A stretch of DNA of 64,000 nucleotides from Mucilaginibacter pedocola. Lineage in GTDB: Bacteria > Bacteroidota > Bacteroidia > Sphingobacteriales > Sphingobacteriaceae. Below, piece by piece: positions 25,488 to 32,697 of the stretch (positions within the stretch are counted from its first letter, which is position 1; every line of letters starts with the position of its first letter). The position numbers and the translations under genes are program-made. Below the pieces are notes generated by a model. The model ran no database searches. It was not told where the DNA came from and worked only from the letters and a program-made list of their open reading frames with translations. Location of the stretch: NCBI RefSeq assembly GCF_002013915.1, contig NZ_MBTF01000009.1:1-64000 (forward strand). Direction: 5' to 3'.

Positions 25488-25584
25488 CTTGTCATGCTGA
25501 GGCACGAAGCATCTAATCGCGAATTTGCATAGCGGTTATTGCATTGTGGCTAACAGATCCTTCGCTATCGCTCAGGATGACAAG
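25488..25584. repeat. CTTGTCATGCTGAG...CTCAGGATGACAAG inverted repeat
   Basis: The left end CTTGTCATGCTGAGGCACGA and the right end CTTCGCTATCGCTCAGGATG plus ACAAG form an imperfect inverted repeat of about 97 bp. A second copy is at 54521-54609. Both sit just after the stop of a plus-strand gene, so they could serve as mRNA 3' structures. Confidence 0.75.
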
Positions 25585-25659
25585 AAAAATAAATTGTCAT
25601 AGCAAGCATCCCTCATCAACCCTGAACTTTTTGCAACAGCCATTGTTGTATCAACAATC

Positions 25660-26154
25660 ATGACCACCCCGAAAACCACCAAATTTCAGCCCATACCTTT
25701 TGTTATCAGCTTAGCCATAACACTTGCCATCGGCGTAGTGGCATCGCTATTTACCCGCCCCCAAATTAAGAGCTGGTATGTAACCCTCAACAAACCCGGC
25801 TTTACGCCACCCAACTGGGCCTTCCCGGTGGCTTGGACAACACTTTACATCCTGATAGCCACTGCAGCTTATTTGGTTTGGAAACGCCGCGATGGCTCGC
25901 CACAGTACCGTATAACAGTTATTACCTATGCCGCACAGCTGCTGCTTAATTTCGCCTGGTCTATCGTGTTCTTCGGTATGCATCAAATATCGGGCGGGCT
26001 GGTAAATATTGTATTACTACTGGTGCTCATCATCCTTAATATGGCATGGTTTGGCAGGTTTAGCAAAGCGGCAGCCTGGTTGCTGCTGCCTTATTTATTA
26101 TGGGTGAGCTACGCTACGGCGCTTAACGCGTTTATTTATATGATGAACAAGTGA
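25660..26154 (+). CDS. tspO: TspO/MBR family protein
   Basis: The 164-residue protein has five membrane helices. Diagnostic TspO motifs are SWYVTLNKPGFTPPNWAFPVAWTTLYILI in the first loop (Trp and Pro rich) and AAQLLLNFAWSIVFFGMHQ. The family binds tetrapyrroles and other hydrophobic ligands and has been tied to porphyrin degradation and stress responses. It stands alone, with a repeat upstream and an unrelated small exported protein downstream. Confidence 0.93.
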   Translation: MTTPKTTKFQPIPFVISLAITLAIGVVASLFTRPQIKSWYVTLNKPGFTPPNWAFPVAWTTLYILIATAAYLVWKRRDGSPQYRITVITYAAQLLLNFAWSIVFFGMHQISGGLVNIVLLLVLIILNMAWFGRFSKAAAWLLLPYLLWVSYATALNAFIYMMNK

Positions 26155-26203
26155 GCAAAAAAATACTATTTTTATTGCAGGCTTTAGGCCGCACACTATA
26201 CAG

Positions 26204-26743
26204 ATGAAAAAATTATTACTTACCTGCTGCCTGCTCCTTGTTGCATCGGGTTTTGCCTTTGCAGATGCCATTTCCATTAAGCACTTTGTGGTAAAAGAAA
26301 ACCCCTTTGCTAAAGACGAGATAGCCATAGTAGCTGTAGATACCGGCAAAAACATACAGGAAGATGTGAACGGCACCTTCAGCTTCACTATAAACGGCTT
26401 TGTAGAATCGTTAAAGTTCGAGAAAGGCACCGCCTTCTATCGCCATAAACTGGAAAAATCGAGCTTCATTTACGCCCGCCACCAAAACGACGAGAGCACA
26501 ACTTCAATGCTTTATTACGTATACAGGCACGATAGCAAACTCACCCCGGTAAAAATAAGTTGGATGCTATTAATAGCTATTCCTGCCGCGCTGATACTTA
26601 TCGGCTACATGTTTAAGCGATTCATCATCATCGCATTGGTAATCTTCTGCATATTCCTATACTTCAATTACCACAACGGGCTAAGTATACCAACGTTCTT
26701 CCAAAGCGTGTTTGATGGATTGAAGGGGATATTTGCGGGGTGA
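26204..26743 (+). CDS. Exported protein with C-terminal membrane anchor, function unknown
   Basis: The 179-residue protein starts with a signal peptide (LLLTCCLLLVASGFAFA). A soluble domain of about 100 residues (SIKHFVVKENPFAKDE to YYVYRHDSKLTPVK) follows, then two adjacent C-terminal hydrophobic helices (WMLLIAIPAALILIGYMF, IIIALVIFCIFLYF). It would be anchored in the inner membrane with its main domain in the periplasm. No family recognised. It begins 49 bp after tspO and may be co-transcribed. Confidence 0.7.
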   Translation: MKKLLLTCCLLLVASGFAFADAISIKHFVVKENPFAKDEIAIVAVDTGKNIQEDVNGTFSFTINGFVESLKFEKGTAFYRHKLEKSSFIYARHQNDESTTSMLYYVYRHDSKLTPVKISWMLLIAIPAALILIGYMFKRFIIIALVIFCIFLYFNYHNGLSIPTFFQSVFDGLKGIFAG

Positions 26744-26749
26744 GGTTAA

Positions 26750-27090
26750 GAAAAAGTTGAAAAAGTTCGAGAAGTTAAAAAGGTTAAAAGCGAACCCTGT
26801 AATGATGGCGATGCTTTCAGCCCGGGCTATGCGCTCATACGCCTGCAGGCATTACGCTCTGGGCCGGTATCCGCTTCTATCCCTATCGCAATTTTCTGAA
26901 CCATGATGCGCTTGATTTCAGGATTCTCCGATGCAAAGCGTCAATCATGATCCAATATGGCAGGTTACAAACCATCGAATCAGATAATCCTTAAATCAAG
27001 CGAATCAAGGTTCCAATCTGTGAAATCCCAGCAAAAAAATCCTGCCTCAATCCATCAATCCCTTAATCCTGTAAAACAACCGCGCTAATC
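26750..27090. repeat. Repeat-filled gap with a TCTGAACC...GGTTCC inverted repeat
   Basis: The 358-bp gap between two convergent genes contains no supported gene. At 26751-26790 there is an AAGTTGAAAAAGTTCG-type fragment. At about 26894-27015 there are complementary arms (TCTGAACCATGATGCGCTTG with TTCAGGATT, against AATCCTTAAATCAAGCG with AATCAAGGTTCC). Related copies or halves are at 56310-56350, 60682-60722 and 63074-63191. Confidence 0.6.
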
Positions 27091-27101
27091 AGTTAATCGT
27101 G

Positions 27102-29495
27102 TTAGAAGGGTAGCCCTATACCAAAGTTCAGCTGCATAAAGTTGTAGCTGTCGCCTACATAATTGCCTTTGGCATCTACGCCGGTGCTATTGGCTTTAAG
27201 ATATGCTTTCTTGAAGTCGCCCGATTTAAACAGCTCATCCGAGTGTTTGATGAGCACCCATTGGTCGGAACCACTGAATTGAGGGTCTTTAAATTTAAAG
27301 GCAGCATCGAGGCGGAAGATAAAGAAGCTCAAATCGAACCGCAGGCCGGTGCCTATACCAATAGCTGTAGAATTCCAAAGATTGCTGAACCGGAACTCGC
27401 CATTGGGGTTATCAGCAGTTTTGTTGAGGCGCCATACGTTGCCCATATCCATAAACAGGGCACCTTTTAGCTTGGAGCCAAAGAAGTTATCTACCAGTTT
27501 GTACCGGTACTCAATGTTTGCCAGCATTTTTATCTCGCCAAACTGGTCGAGGTATTTGAGCCGGGCGCGGGTAGTATCCGCCACGCCGCCTACGCCATAG
27601 CTGGCACGGTTAAATTGGCCCGGACCAAGCGTACGCGGTAGCCATGCCCTGATGTCGTTAGCGCCACCGGTATAAAAGTTCTTCTCAAATATCAGCTGGT
27701 TGCTATTGCCGTATGGTATACCAATACCCGGGTTAAAGCGGAACACAAACTGCTTTTCGCCGCCGAAGCTTTTGTACAGGCGATAATCAAAATCGGTTTT
27801 AATGTATTGCGAAAAGGCGTTGCCAAAAATAGTGCGCTGGCCAAGGGTATCGCGCGGGGTGTTAAAAGCCTTACTAAGCAAATTAAGTGTACCGCCACCC
27901 ATATCAAGGCTTCCGCGGAAGTAGAAGAAATCTTCGTAGGTGTTCAGTTTGATACCATTGTACTGGAAAGTATACTGCGTACCCGAGGTAAAGGTTGTGC
28001 GGCCAATAAGGTACACATAAGAGTAACGGTTTTGCCTCAACAACTCGGCTTTTGCCACAGCATCAATACTACCGCTGGCAAACTCTACGCTGATAGGCGT
28101 AAAAGAGTGCTGCTTGGTGCGGGTGTCAAAAAAGTCGTAGGTAACAGCATTAACCCAACTGCGGCGCTGCACCAACCCTTTTTGGTAAAACAACGAGAAG
28201 TTGGTAGAAAAAGTAGTATGCGGAACTCCGAATTTAGCCAGGTTAGGAAAATCAAACGGCGATACAATGCGCGGGTATATCAGGCTCACCCCCGCTTTAA
28301 ACTCCTGGTTTTGGATACCCTTGTTATCGCCGGCGTTGCGCCCGCTGTCAAACAAAATACTCCAGTTAAGTTTCACCTGCAGCGCAGCTGCCTGTTTAAA
28401 CATATTGCGGTTGGTAAAGGTGTTGCCCAGGTTATAACCATAACGCCCGCCATTAAATAGAAACTCGGCCTCCACCCTATCGCTCATACGTTTCAGGGGC
28501 ACAATATCCAGCCGAGTATCCAGCCGGTTGGTACTATCGGGCAGTTTGGTATAAACGGGGCTGGGCACCGTGCGGAAAACATTTAGTTCCGACAAACGCG
28601 TTGTGGTTAGCGTTTGCATATCAATATCGTAAGTGCGCCCCTTCTTCTGAAAAATATAGTCGGTTATAGTGCGTGGTTTAAATTTACCCGAGTAATCAAC
28701 ATACCGAAATTGTGAATCAACCTGAATGGTATCGGGGTTTCCGGTTTTGCGGCCATTACTTTGCGATACGGTTATCAGCGTGTTATTGATGCTGTACACC
28801 TGGTGAGCAGGCTTATCGGCAGGGTTATCAATAGTCATCACCAAATCAACAATGCTTTGGTTGTAGCTCGAGTCGGGCTCGTAGTTGATATACTGGCGGT
28901 AAAAATCAAAGTAACCGTTGCGCTTCATCACCTGGAAAAACTGGTCGCGGTCGTAAGCCAAACTATCGGTATCAAACCTGCTGCCGGGGTTTACGTGCGA
29001 ATACGCGGCCTTGGTGCGGCGGTAAAGGTCCTTCACCTTTGGGTCGGCAATACTGTCTTTATAATTACGGATATGGAACATTGGCCCCTCGGTAGCGGTA
29101 AAAACCAACTCCGCCTTTTGTTTTTTTACAACAATAGAGTCGGCAACTTTTGCTTTGAGATAGCCTTTATTGTGCAGGTATTTCTCCAGCTGCAGGCGCG
29201 AAAACTCTACCAGGCTACTATCCAAAATGCGCGGCGCCTCGCCTATGTTGCGTTTGCCTTTTTTACTGAAGGTATAATAAAATTGCAGGTTGAGCCAATT
29301 GTTAGGTTGCTGCTCTTTGTCAACATAATTAACGGCAGCTTCGGCAAATTCGCCATCAACGCCCTTTATGGTAAGCTTGCGTACAATAGCCTGATTGGGC
29401 TTAATTCCGCGGGTAACACTACAGCCCGAAATAATACCCACCAAAATACTTAATATTGCAATACGGTAATGGCCGGGTGTTAAATATGCTTTCAA
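27102..29495 (-). CDS. tamL: TamL, lipoprotein BamA/TamA-family outer membrane protein
   Basis: The 797-residue protein has a lipoprotein leader (ILSILVGIISGC), POTRA-like repeats in residues about 40-330 and a C-terminal beta-barrel. The barrel includes DFDYRLYKSFGGEKQFVFRF, FFTGGANDIRAW-like FYTGGANDIRAWLPRTLGPG near residue 640, and the terminal strand MQLNFGIGLPF. Bacteroidota use a lipidated TamA homologue to insert outer-membrane proteins together with TamB. No tamB is in this window. The only start giving the leader is TTG at 29495, which overlaps the start of the divergent methyltransferase gene by ten bases. Confidence 0.88.
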   Translation of the reverse strand: MKAYLTPGHYRIAILSILVGIISGCSVTRGIKPNQAIVRKLTIKGVDGEFAEAAVNYVDKEQQPNNWLNLQFYYTFSKKGKRNIGEAPRILDSSLVEFSRLQLEKYLHNKGYLKAKVADSIVVKKQKAELVFTATEGPMFHIRNYKDSIADPKVKDLYRRTKAAYSHVNPGSRFDTDSLAYDRDQFFQVMKRNGYFDFYRQYINYEPDSSYNQSIVDLVMTIDNPADKPAHQVYSINNTLITVSQSNGRKTGNPDTIQVDSQFRYVDYSGKFKPRTITDYIFQKKGRTYDIDMQTLTTTRLSELNVFRTVPSPVYTKLPDSTNRLDTRLDIVPLKRMSDRVEAEFLFNGGRYGYNLGNTFTNRNMFKQAAALQVKLNWSILFDSGRNAGDNKGIQNQEFKAGVSLIYPRIVSPFDFPNLAKFGVPHTTFSTNFSLFYQKGLVQRRSWVNAVTYDFFDTRTKQHSFTPISVEFASGSIDAVAKAELLRQNRYSYVYLIGRTTFTSGTQYTFQYNGIKLNTYEDFFYFRGSLDMGGGTLNLLSKAFNTPRDTLGQRTIFGNAFSQYIKTDFDYRLYKSFGGEKQFVFRFNPGIGIPYGNSNQLIFEKNFYTGGANDIRAWLPRTLGPGQFNRASYGVGGVADTTRARLKYLDQFGEIKMLANIEYRYKLVDNFFGSKLKGALFMDMGNVWRLNKTADNPNGEFRFSNLWNSTAIGIGTGLRFDLSFFIFRLDAAFKFKDPQFSGSDQWVLIKHSDELFKSGDFKKAYLKANSTGVDAKGNYVGDSYNFMQLNFGIGLPF

Positions 29496-30235
29496 AATCT
29501 CAGATCAGTTTACTAACGTCTTTACAACATAAAAAGTTTCGCCGGGAGAATGGACTGTTTTTGGTGGAAGGCCATAAGTCTATCACCGAATTTGCAAATT
29601 CTCCCTACCGCATTCATACCATTTACCATACGCCGGGTAATGCCCCAAAATTGCTCAATTTATCCCGAAAAATAAACTTTCAGGAGATATCGTTGAACGA
29701 ATTGCAAAAAGTAAGTGCGCTAAAGAACCCGGCGGATGCCCTTGCCACGGTTTATTTACCCGAGGATACAGGCCTTAGTAACAAGCAACTGCAAAATAAG
29801 TTTACACTGGTTTTAGATGGCGTTCAGGATCCCGGTAATATGGGCACCATCATACGCACGGCCGATTGGTTCGGCATTACTACCATAATTTGCAGCGAAG
29901 ACACCGTTGATGCCTACAACCCCAAAGTAGTACAGGCCACCATGGGGTCGTTAGCCCGAATGAGCATACACTACACCGATTTAAAGGCATTTTTACAAAG
30001 CACCAACCTACCCGTTTTTGGTGCGCTGCTAAATGGCGAGAGCATCTACAGAACAAATTTCGGCAACGAAGGCTTAGTGGTAATGGGCAACGAAGGCAAC
30101 GGCATCCGCCCCGAAATTGAACCGCTGGTAAGCCACCGCGTAACCATTCCGCGCATTGGCGGCGCCGAATCGTTGAACGTAGCGATAGCTACTGCCATAT
30201 TTTGCTCGGAAGTGGCTGGCCGAAGCCTTAAATAA
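29486..30235 (+). CDS. TrmH/SpoU family RNA methyltransferase
   Basis: The 249-residue protein has an N-terminal substrate-binding domain (KFRRENGLFLVEGHKSI) and a C-terminal SPOUT knot. The three SpoU motifs are VLDGVQDPGNMGTIIRTADW, VVMGNEGNGI and IPRIGGAESLNVAIATAIF. It would 2'-O-methylate rRNA or tRNA using S-adenosylmethionine. The exact target is not evident. I start at ATG 29486. The longer open frame lies inside tamL. The 5' ends of the two divergent genes overlap. Confidence 0.92.
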   Translation: MLSKSQISLLTSLQHKKFRRENGLFLVEGHKSITEFANSPYRIHTIYHTPGNAPKLLNLSRKINFQEISLNELQKVSALKNPADALATVYLPEDTGLSNKQLQNKFTLVLDGVQDPGNMGTIIRTADWFGITTIICSEDTVDAYNPKVVQATMGSLARMSIHYTDLKAFLQSTNLPVFGALLNGESIYRTNFGNEGLVVMGNEGNGIRPEIEPLVSHRVTIPRIGGAESLNVAIATAIFCSEVAGRSLK

Positions 30236-30236
30236 C

Positions 30237-30863
30237 TTAGCGGGCAACGGTGTCTGCAGTGGCCGGCAGCGGTGGCACTTTTGTTTTTCTCAATTTTTCA
30301 TATTTATTGGCCAACAATTTCATACATTCTTTTCGCGCGCTTACAACGCAATCCCTAAATGCCTTTTCATCCCCTTTAGCTACCCCATTGGGGAACTGTG
30401 CTATTACTTTAAGTGCCAGGCAATCTACATACTCCGCTTTTACTGTATCCTTCAGCAGCTTCACTTCCGGGTAGCTGTAAAAGGTAAGCTTCAGTTGATT
30501 CACTATCTCGGGCTCCCACTTGTTAACACTGTTTCGAAAATCCTTTGCACAAGCTGCGCCCATTTTCATTACAGCTATTTTTACACTATCGGGCATATCG
30601 CCGTTAAAATCCCTTAAACCATTTGGGAACAGTACCTTCATATTACTAAGGCAGCACGCAGCGTATCGGTCCCTGGCTGCTGCATCAGCACCAAGCGCAG
30701 CCGACTGCTCGTAGAAAATATCATACATCTGCTGCTCGGTATTAGGGTTCCACCGCTCTTGCTCACGCTGCCTGTTTTTTTGCTTTTGGCATTTATTGCA
30801 CGTAGAAATAATGCAGATCAGCGTTATTGCCCCAAAAATAAGTTGTCGGTATAAGGGTTGCAT
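30237..30863 (-). CDS. Hypothetical exported protein with internal duplication
   Basis: The 208-residue protein begins with a hydrophobic leader or anchor (LIFGAITLICIIST). Two halves of about 75 residues are alike: each has a Trp-x-Pro start, a helical segment, a Cys-containing helix ending in FPNG, and a further Cys helix (for example YAACCLSNMKVLFPNG in the first and YVDCLALKVIAQFPNG in the second). This suggests a tandem duplication of a helical, cysteine-paired domain. I do not recognise the family. It is convergent with the methyltransferase gene, with one base between the stops. Confidence 0.68.
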   Translation of the reverse strand: MQPLYRQLIFGAITLICIISTCNKCQKQKNRQREQERWNPNTEQQMYDIFYEQSAALGADAAARDRYAACCLSNMKVLFPNGLRDFNGDMPDSVKIAVMKMGAACAKDFRNSVNKWEPEIVNQLKLTFYSYPEVKLLKDTVKAEYVDCLALKVIAQFPNGVAKGDEKAFRDCVVSARKECMKLLANKYEKLRKTKVPPLPATADTVAR

Positions 30864-31001
30864 TGATGATGAAGTTTAGATACTATAGCATAAATGTAAT
30901 GTTTTTAGCAGAAACTAAAGTGATGAGCCACTTTAATCACCCCATTACAAGCGCCCTACACTCAAACTTATCAACACTCTATAAAAAAGCATCAATAAAA
31001 A

Positions 31002-31031
31002 TTGATTGGCAAATAATAATTACTATTTTTG
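31002..31031 (+). promoter_or_regulatory. Promoter of tRNA-Cys
   Basis: TTG at 31002-31004 and TATTTTTG at 31024-31031 are 19 bases apart, a full match to the Bacteroidota -33/-7 pattern. The tRNA begins 14 bases after the -7 box. Confidence 0.7.
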
Positions 31032-31044
31032 CAGTCCTAAAAAA

Positions 31045-31115
31045 GGTCGGATGGCCGAGTGGCTAGGCAGAGGTCTGCAAAACCTCGTACAGCGGTTCGA
31101 ATCCGCTTCCGACCT
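31045..31115 (+). tRNA. tRNA-Cys (GCA)
   Basis: The cloverleaf is complete: acceptor stem GGTCGGA / TCCGACC, D stem GCC / GGC, anticodon stem GAGGT / ACCTC with loop CTGCAAA (anticodon GCA, cysteine), and T stem AGCGG / CCGCT with TTCGAAT loop. CCA is not encoded. A small protein gene follows 31 bases downstream and may share the transcript. Confidence 0.97.
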
Positions 31116-31146
31116 CAGGGTTAAAAAATTATTAAATAAAAAGATC

Positions 31147-31320
31147 ATGGGCGTTACTCGTTTAAAAAGAAAAGACAGAAGGAATAAAACTTTCTCTCGC
31201 TTAGAAGTTCAGTTTTTGAAACTGGCTACCAACATTGAGTTGGGCAGCCGCTCTGCTGAGAAAAAAGACAGCCAGATAGCAAAAAACAATGCAGTTTTAG
31301 CTATCGCTGCAGGCAAATAA
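31147..31320 (+). CDS. Small basic protein downstream of tRNA-Cys, function unknown
   Basis: The 57-codon ATG frame encodes a lysine/arginine-rich protein (MGVTRLKRKDRRNKTFSRLE and ending AVLAIAAGK). It starts 31 bases after the tRNA-Cys 3' end and is followed by a strong terminator at 31344. Composition is like a ribosome-associated or nucleic-acid-binding peptide, but I recognise no family. Position between a tRNA and a terminator, with no internal promoter evident, suggests a tRNA-mRNA dicistronic transcript. Confidence 0.75.
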   Translation: MGVTRLKRKDRRNKTFSRLEVQFLKLATNIELGSRSAEKKDSQIAKNNAVLAIAAGK

Positions 31321-31343
31321 TTCCTGCTTTCGCAAAAAGCCTT

Positions 31344-31376
31344 AAAGGTGTATCGAAGTTCGGTACACCTTTTTTG
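31344..31376 (+). terminator. Rho-independent terminator of the tRNA-Cys transcript
   Basis: A perfect 9-bp stem AAAGGTGTA / TACACCTTT encloses an 11-base loop and runs into a T tract (31370-31375). It follows the small basic protein gene by 23 bases. Confidence 0.88.
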
Positions 31377-31400
31377 TTGAGGGATATTTGATAAAAGAGT

Positions 31401-31927
31401 TTATGAGTTCAGCAACCCCTTGTAGATATCCACGTTCTCATCATCGAAACAAATAAAAACCACCTCTTCTATTTCAGCACGCCCTTCCAGAAAATCACTT
31501 ACCGTTTCTACAGCAATTTCGGCAGCCCGTTGTTTGGGAAAACGGTACACGCCCGTGCTGATGTTAGGAAAAGCGACGGTTTTAATATTGTTAGCTAATG
31601 CCAGCTTCAGGCTATTGCTATAACAATTGGCCAACTGCTCTTCTTCCTTAGCCACATTCTTCCCGCCATTGTAAATTGGACCAACGGTATGAATAACATA
31701 CTTGGCCGGCAAGTTACCGCCCGAAGTGATAACCGCATTGCCGGTTCTGCATCCACCCTGACGATTCACTATCGCCTTGCATTCTTCCAGTATCTGCGGG
31801 CCGCCTGCGCGGTGTATAGCGCCATCAACACGCCACCACCCATCAGGCGGCTGTTGGCAGCATTTACAATAGCATCCACCTGTAGTTTGGTGATATCGCC
31901 TTGCTGGAGTTTTATGCGAATATTCAT
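31401..31927 (-). pseudogene. Macro-domain protein (ADP-ribose hydrolase type) with a frameshift
   Basis: From ATG 31927 the frame reads the start of a macro domain ([20 protein letters not shown], then [11 protein letters not shown]). It shifts at about 31829-31837, where the conserved [15 protein letters not shown] should be. The downstream frame resumes as [13 protein letters not shown] sequence, then RTGNAVITSGGNLPAKYVIHTVGP and NISTGVYRFP. The whole span is 527 bases, one short of 176 codons, consistent with loss of one G in GGCGGTG. Intact homologues (about 175 residues) remove ADP-ribose from proteins or hydrolyse O-acetyl-ADP-ribose. This is either a real pseudogene or a sequencing error. 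Confidence 0.85.
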
Positions 31928-31933
31928 ACGGGA

Positions 31934-32458
31934 TTACTTTTTCTGCGCAGCAAAAAACAAAGCTTTCAGTTCGGTAGCATCATCGGGCTTCATTTTACCA
32001 CCCAAGATAAGCCTTAACTGGCGGCGGCGAAGGGCACCATCAAAAAGTGCTATCTCATCCTCGGTTTCCGGCTGCAATTGGGGCACGTTAACCTTGTTAC
32101 CATCCTTATCAAGCGCTACAAACGTGTAGAAGGCCTCGTTACTTTTATTGCGGATACCCAACGGTACGTTCTCGGCATACACATCCATACGTACCTCTAC
32201 CGATGTAGTAAAGGCACGTGTTACGCGGGCCTCAATAGTGATCACATCACCCAATTTAATTGGCTGGTGAAAAGACACATTATCTACCGATGCCGTAACC
32301 ACTACGCTGTTGCAGTGCTTTTGGGCCGATATAGCGGCAGCAATATCCATCCAGTGCAGCAGGCGCCCGCCCATTAAGTTGTTCAGGGTATTTGTATCGT
32401 TGGGTAAAACCAACTCATTCATAATGGTGTACGATTCTTTGGGCGCTTTAATTTTCAT
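31934..32458 (-). CDS. Acyl-CoA thioesterase, hotdog fold (YciA/BACH type)
   Basis: The 174-residue protein carries the acyl-CoA hydrolase signature. LPNDTNTLNNLMGGRLLHWMDIAAA includes the catalytic Asp/Asn region. VTASVDNVSFHQPIKLGDVITIEARV and TSVEVRMDVYAEN continue the hotdog sheet. It cleaves fatty acyl-CoA to free acid and CoA in the cytoplasm. A perfect -7 box TATCTTTG (minus strand, 32464-32471) lies five bases before the ATG, so the message may be leaderless. It is followed closely by the macro-domain gene. Confidence 0.9.
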   Translation of the reverse strand: MKIKAPKESYTIMNELVLPNDTNTLNNLMGGRLLHWMDIAAAISAQKHCNSVVVTASVDNVSFHQPIKLGDVITIEARVTRAFTTSVEVRMDVYAENVPLGIRNKSNEAFYTFVALDKDGNKVNVPQLQPETEDEIALFDGALRRRQLRLILGGKMKPDDATELKALFFAAQKK

Positions 32459-32463
32459 AGGGG

Positions 32464-32471
32464 CAAAGATA
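32464..32471 (-). promoter_or_regulatory. -7 box of the thioesterase gene
   Basis: TATCTTTG on the minus strand is an exact TAnnTTTG match. Its last base is only six positions from the A of the start codon, which would place transcription initiation at or next to the ATG. Confidence 0.5.
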
Positions 32472-32516
32472 AGTTTTTCAGTTGGCAGTTGGCGGTAGGG
32501 ACGTTGTGGCTATTTT

Positions 32517-32672
32517 ACCGCAAAGAACGCAGAGAAAAAACGCAAAGAGCGCAAAGATTCTAAAGTTGGTTTGAGGTAGGCATGAATGGATATATACACA
32601 TAAGTTTAACCCTCTGCGGTTCTTTGCGCTAACCATCTCGCAAGTCCTCTGCGGACTTTGCGGTTAATTAAC
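32517..32672. repeat. CGCAAAG / CTTTGCGG dispersed inverted repeat, both arms
   Basis: The left arm at 32517-32557 is ACCGCAAAGAACGCAGAG then AAAAACGCAAAGAGCGC. The right arm at 32613-32667 is CTCTGCGGTTCTTTGCGC then CCTCTGCGGACTTTGCGG. It occupies the gap between the thioesterase start and the plug-domain gene stop. Confidence 0.75.
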
Positions 32673-32697
32673 CACCGTCGTTAATTAACCAACAGTA

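Noticed and set aside
27807..28460. 217-codon open frame on the plus strand
   Set aside because: It is antisense to the tamL barrel region, with no start signal or family resemblance.
31006..31146. Reading frame running through the tRNA-Cys gene into the small basic protein
   Set aside because: The tRNA cloverleaf is complete, so only the part from ATG 31147 can be a natural coding sequence.
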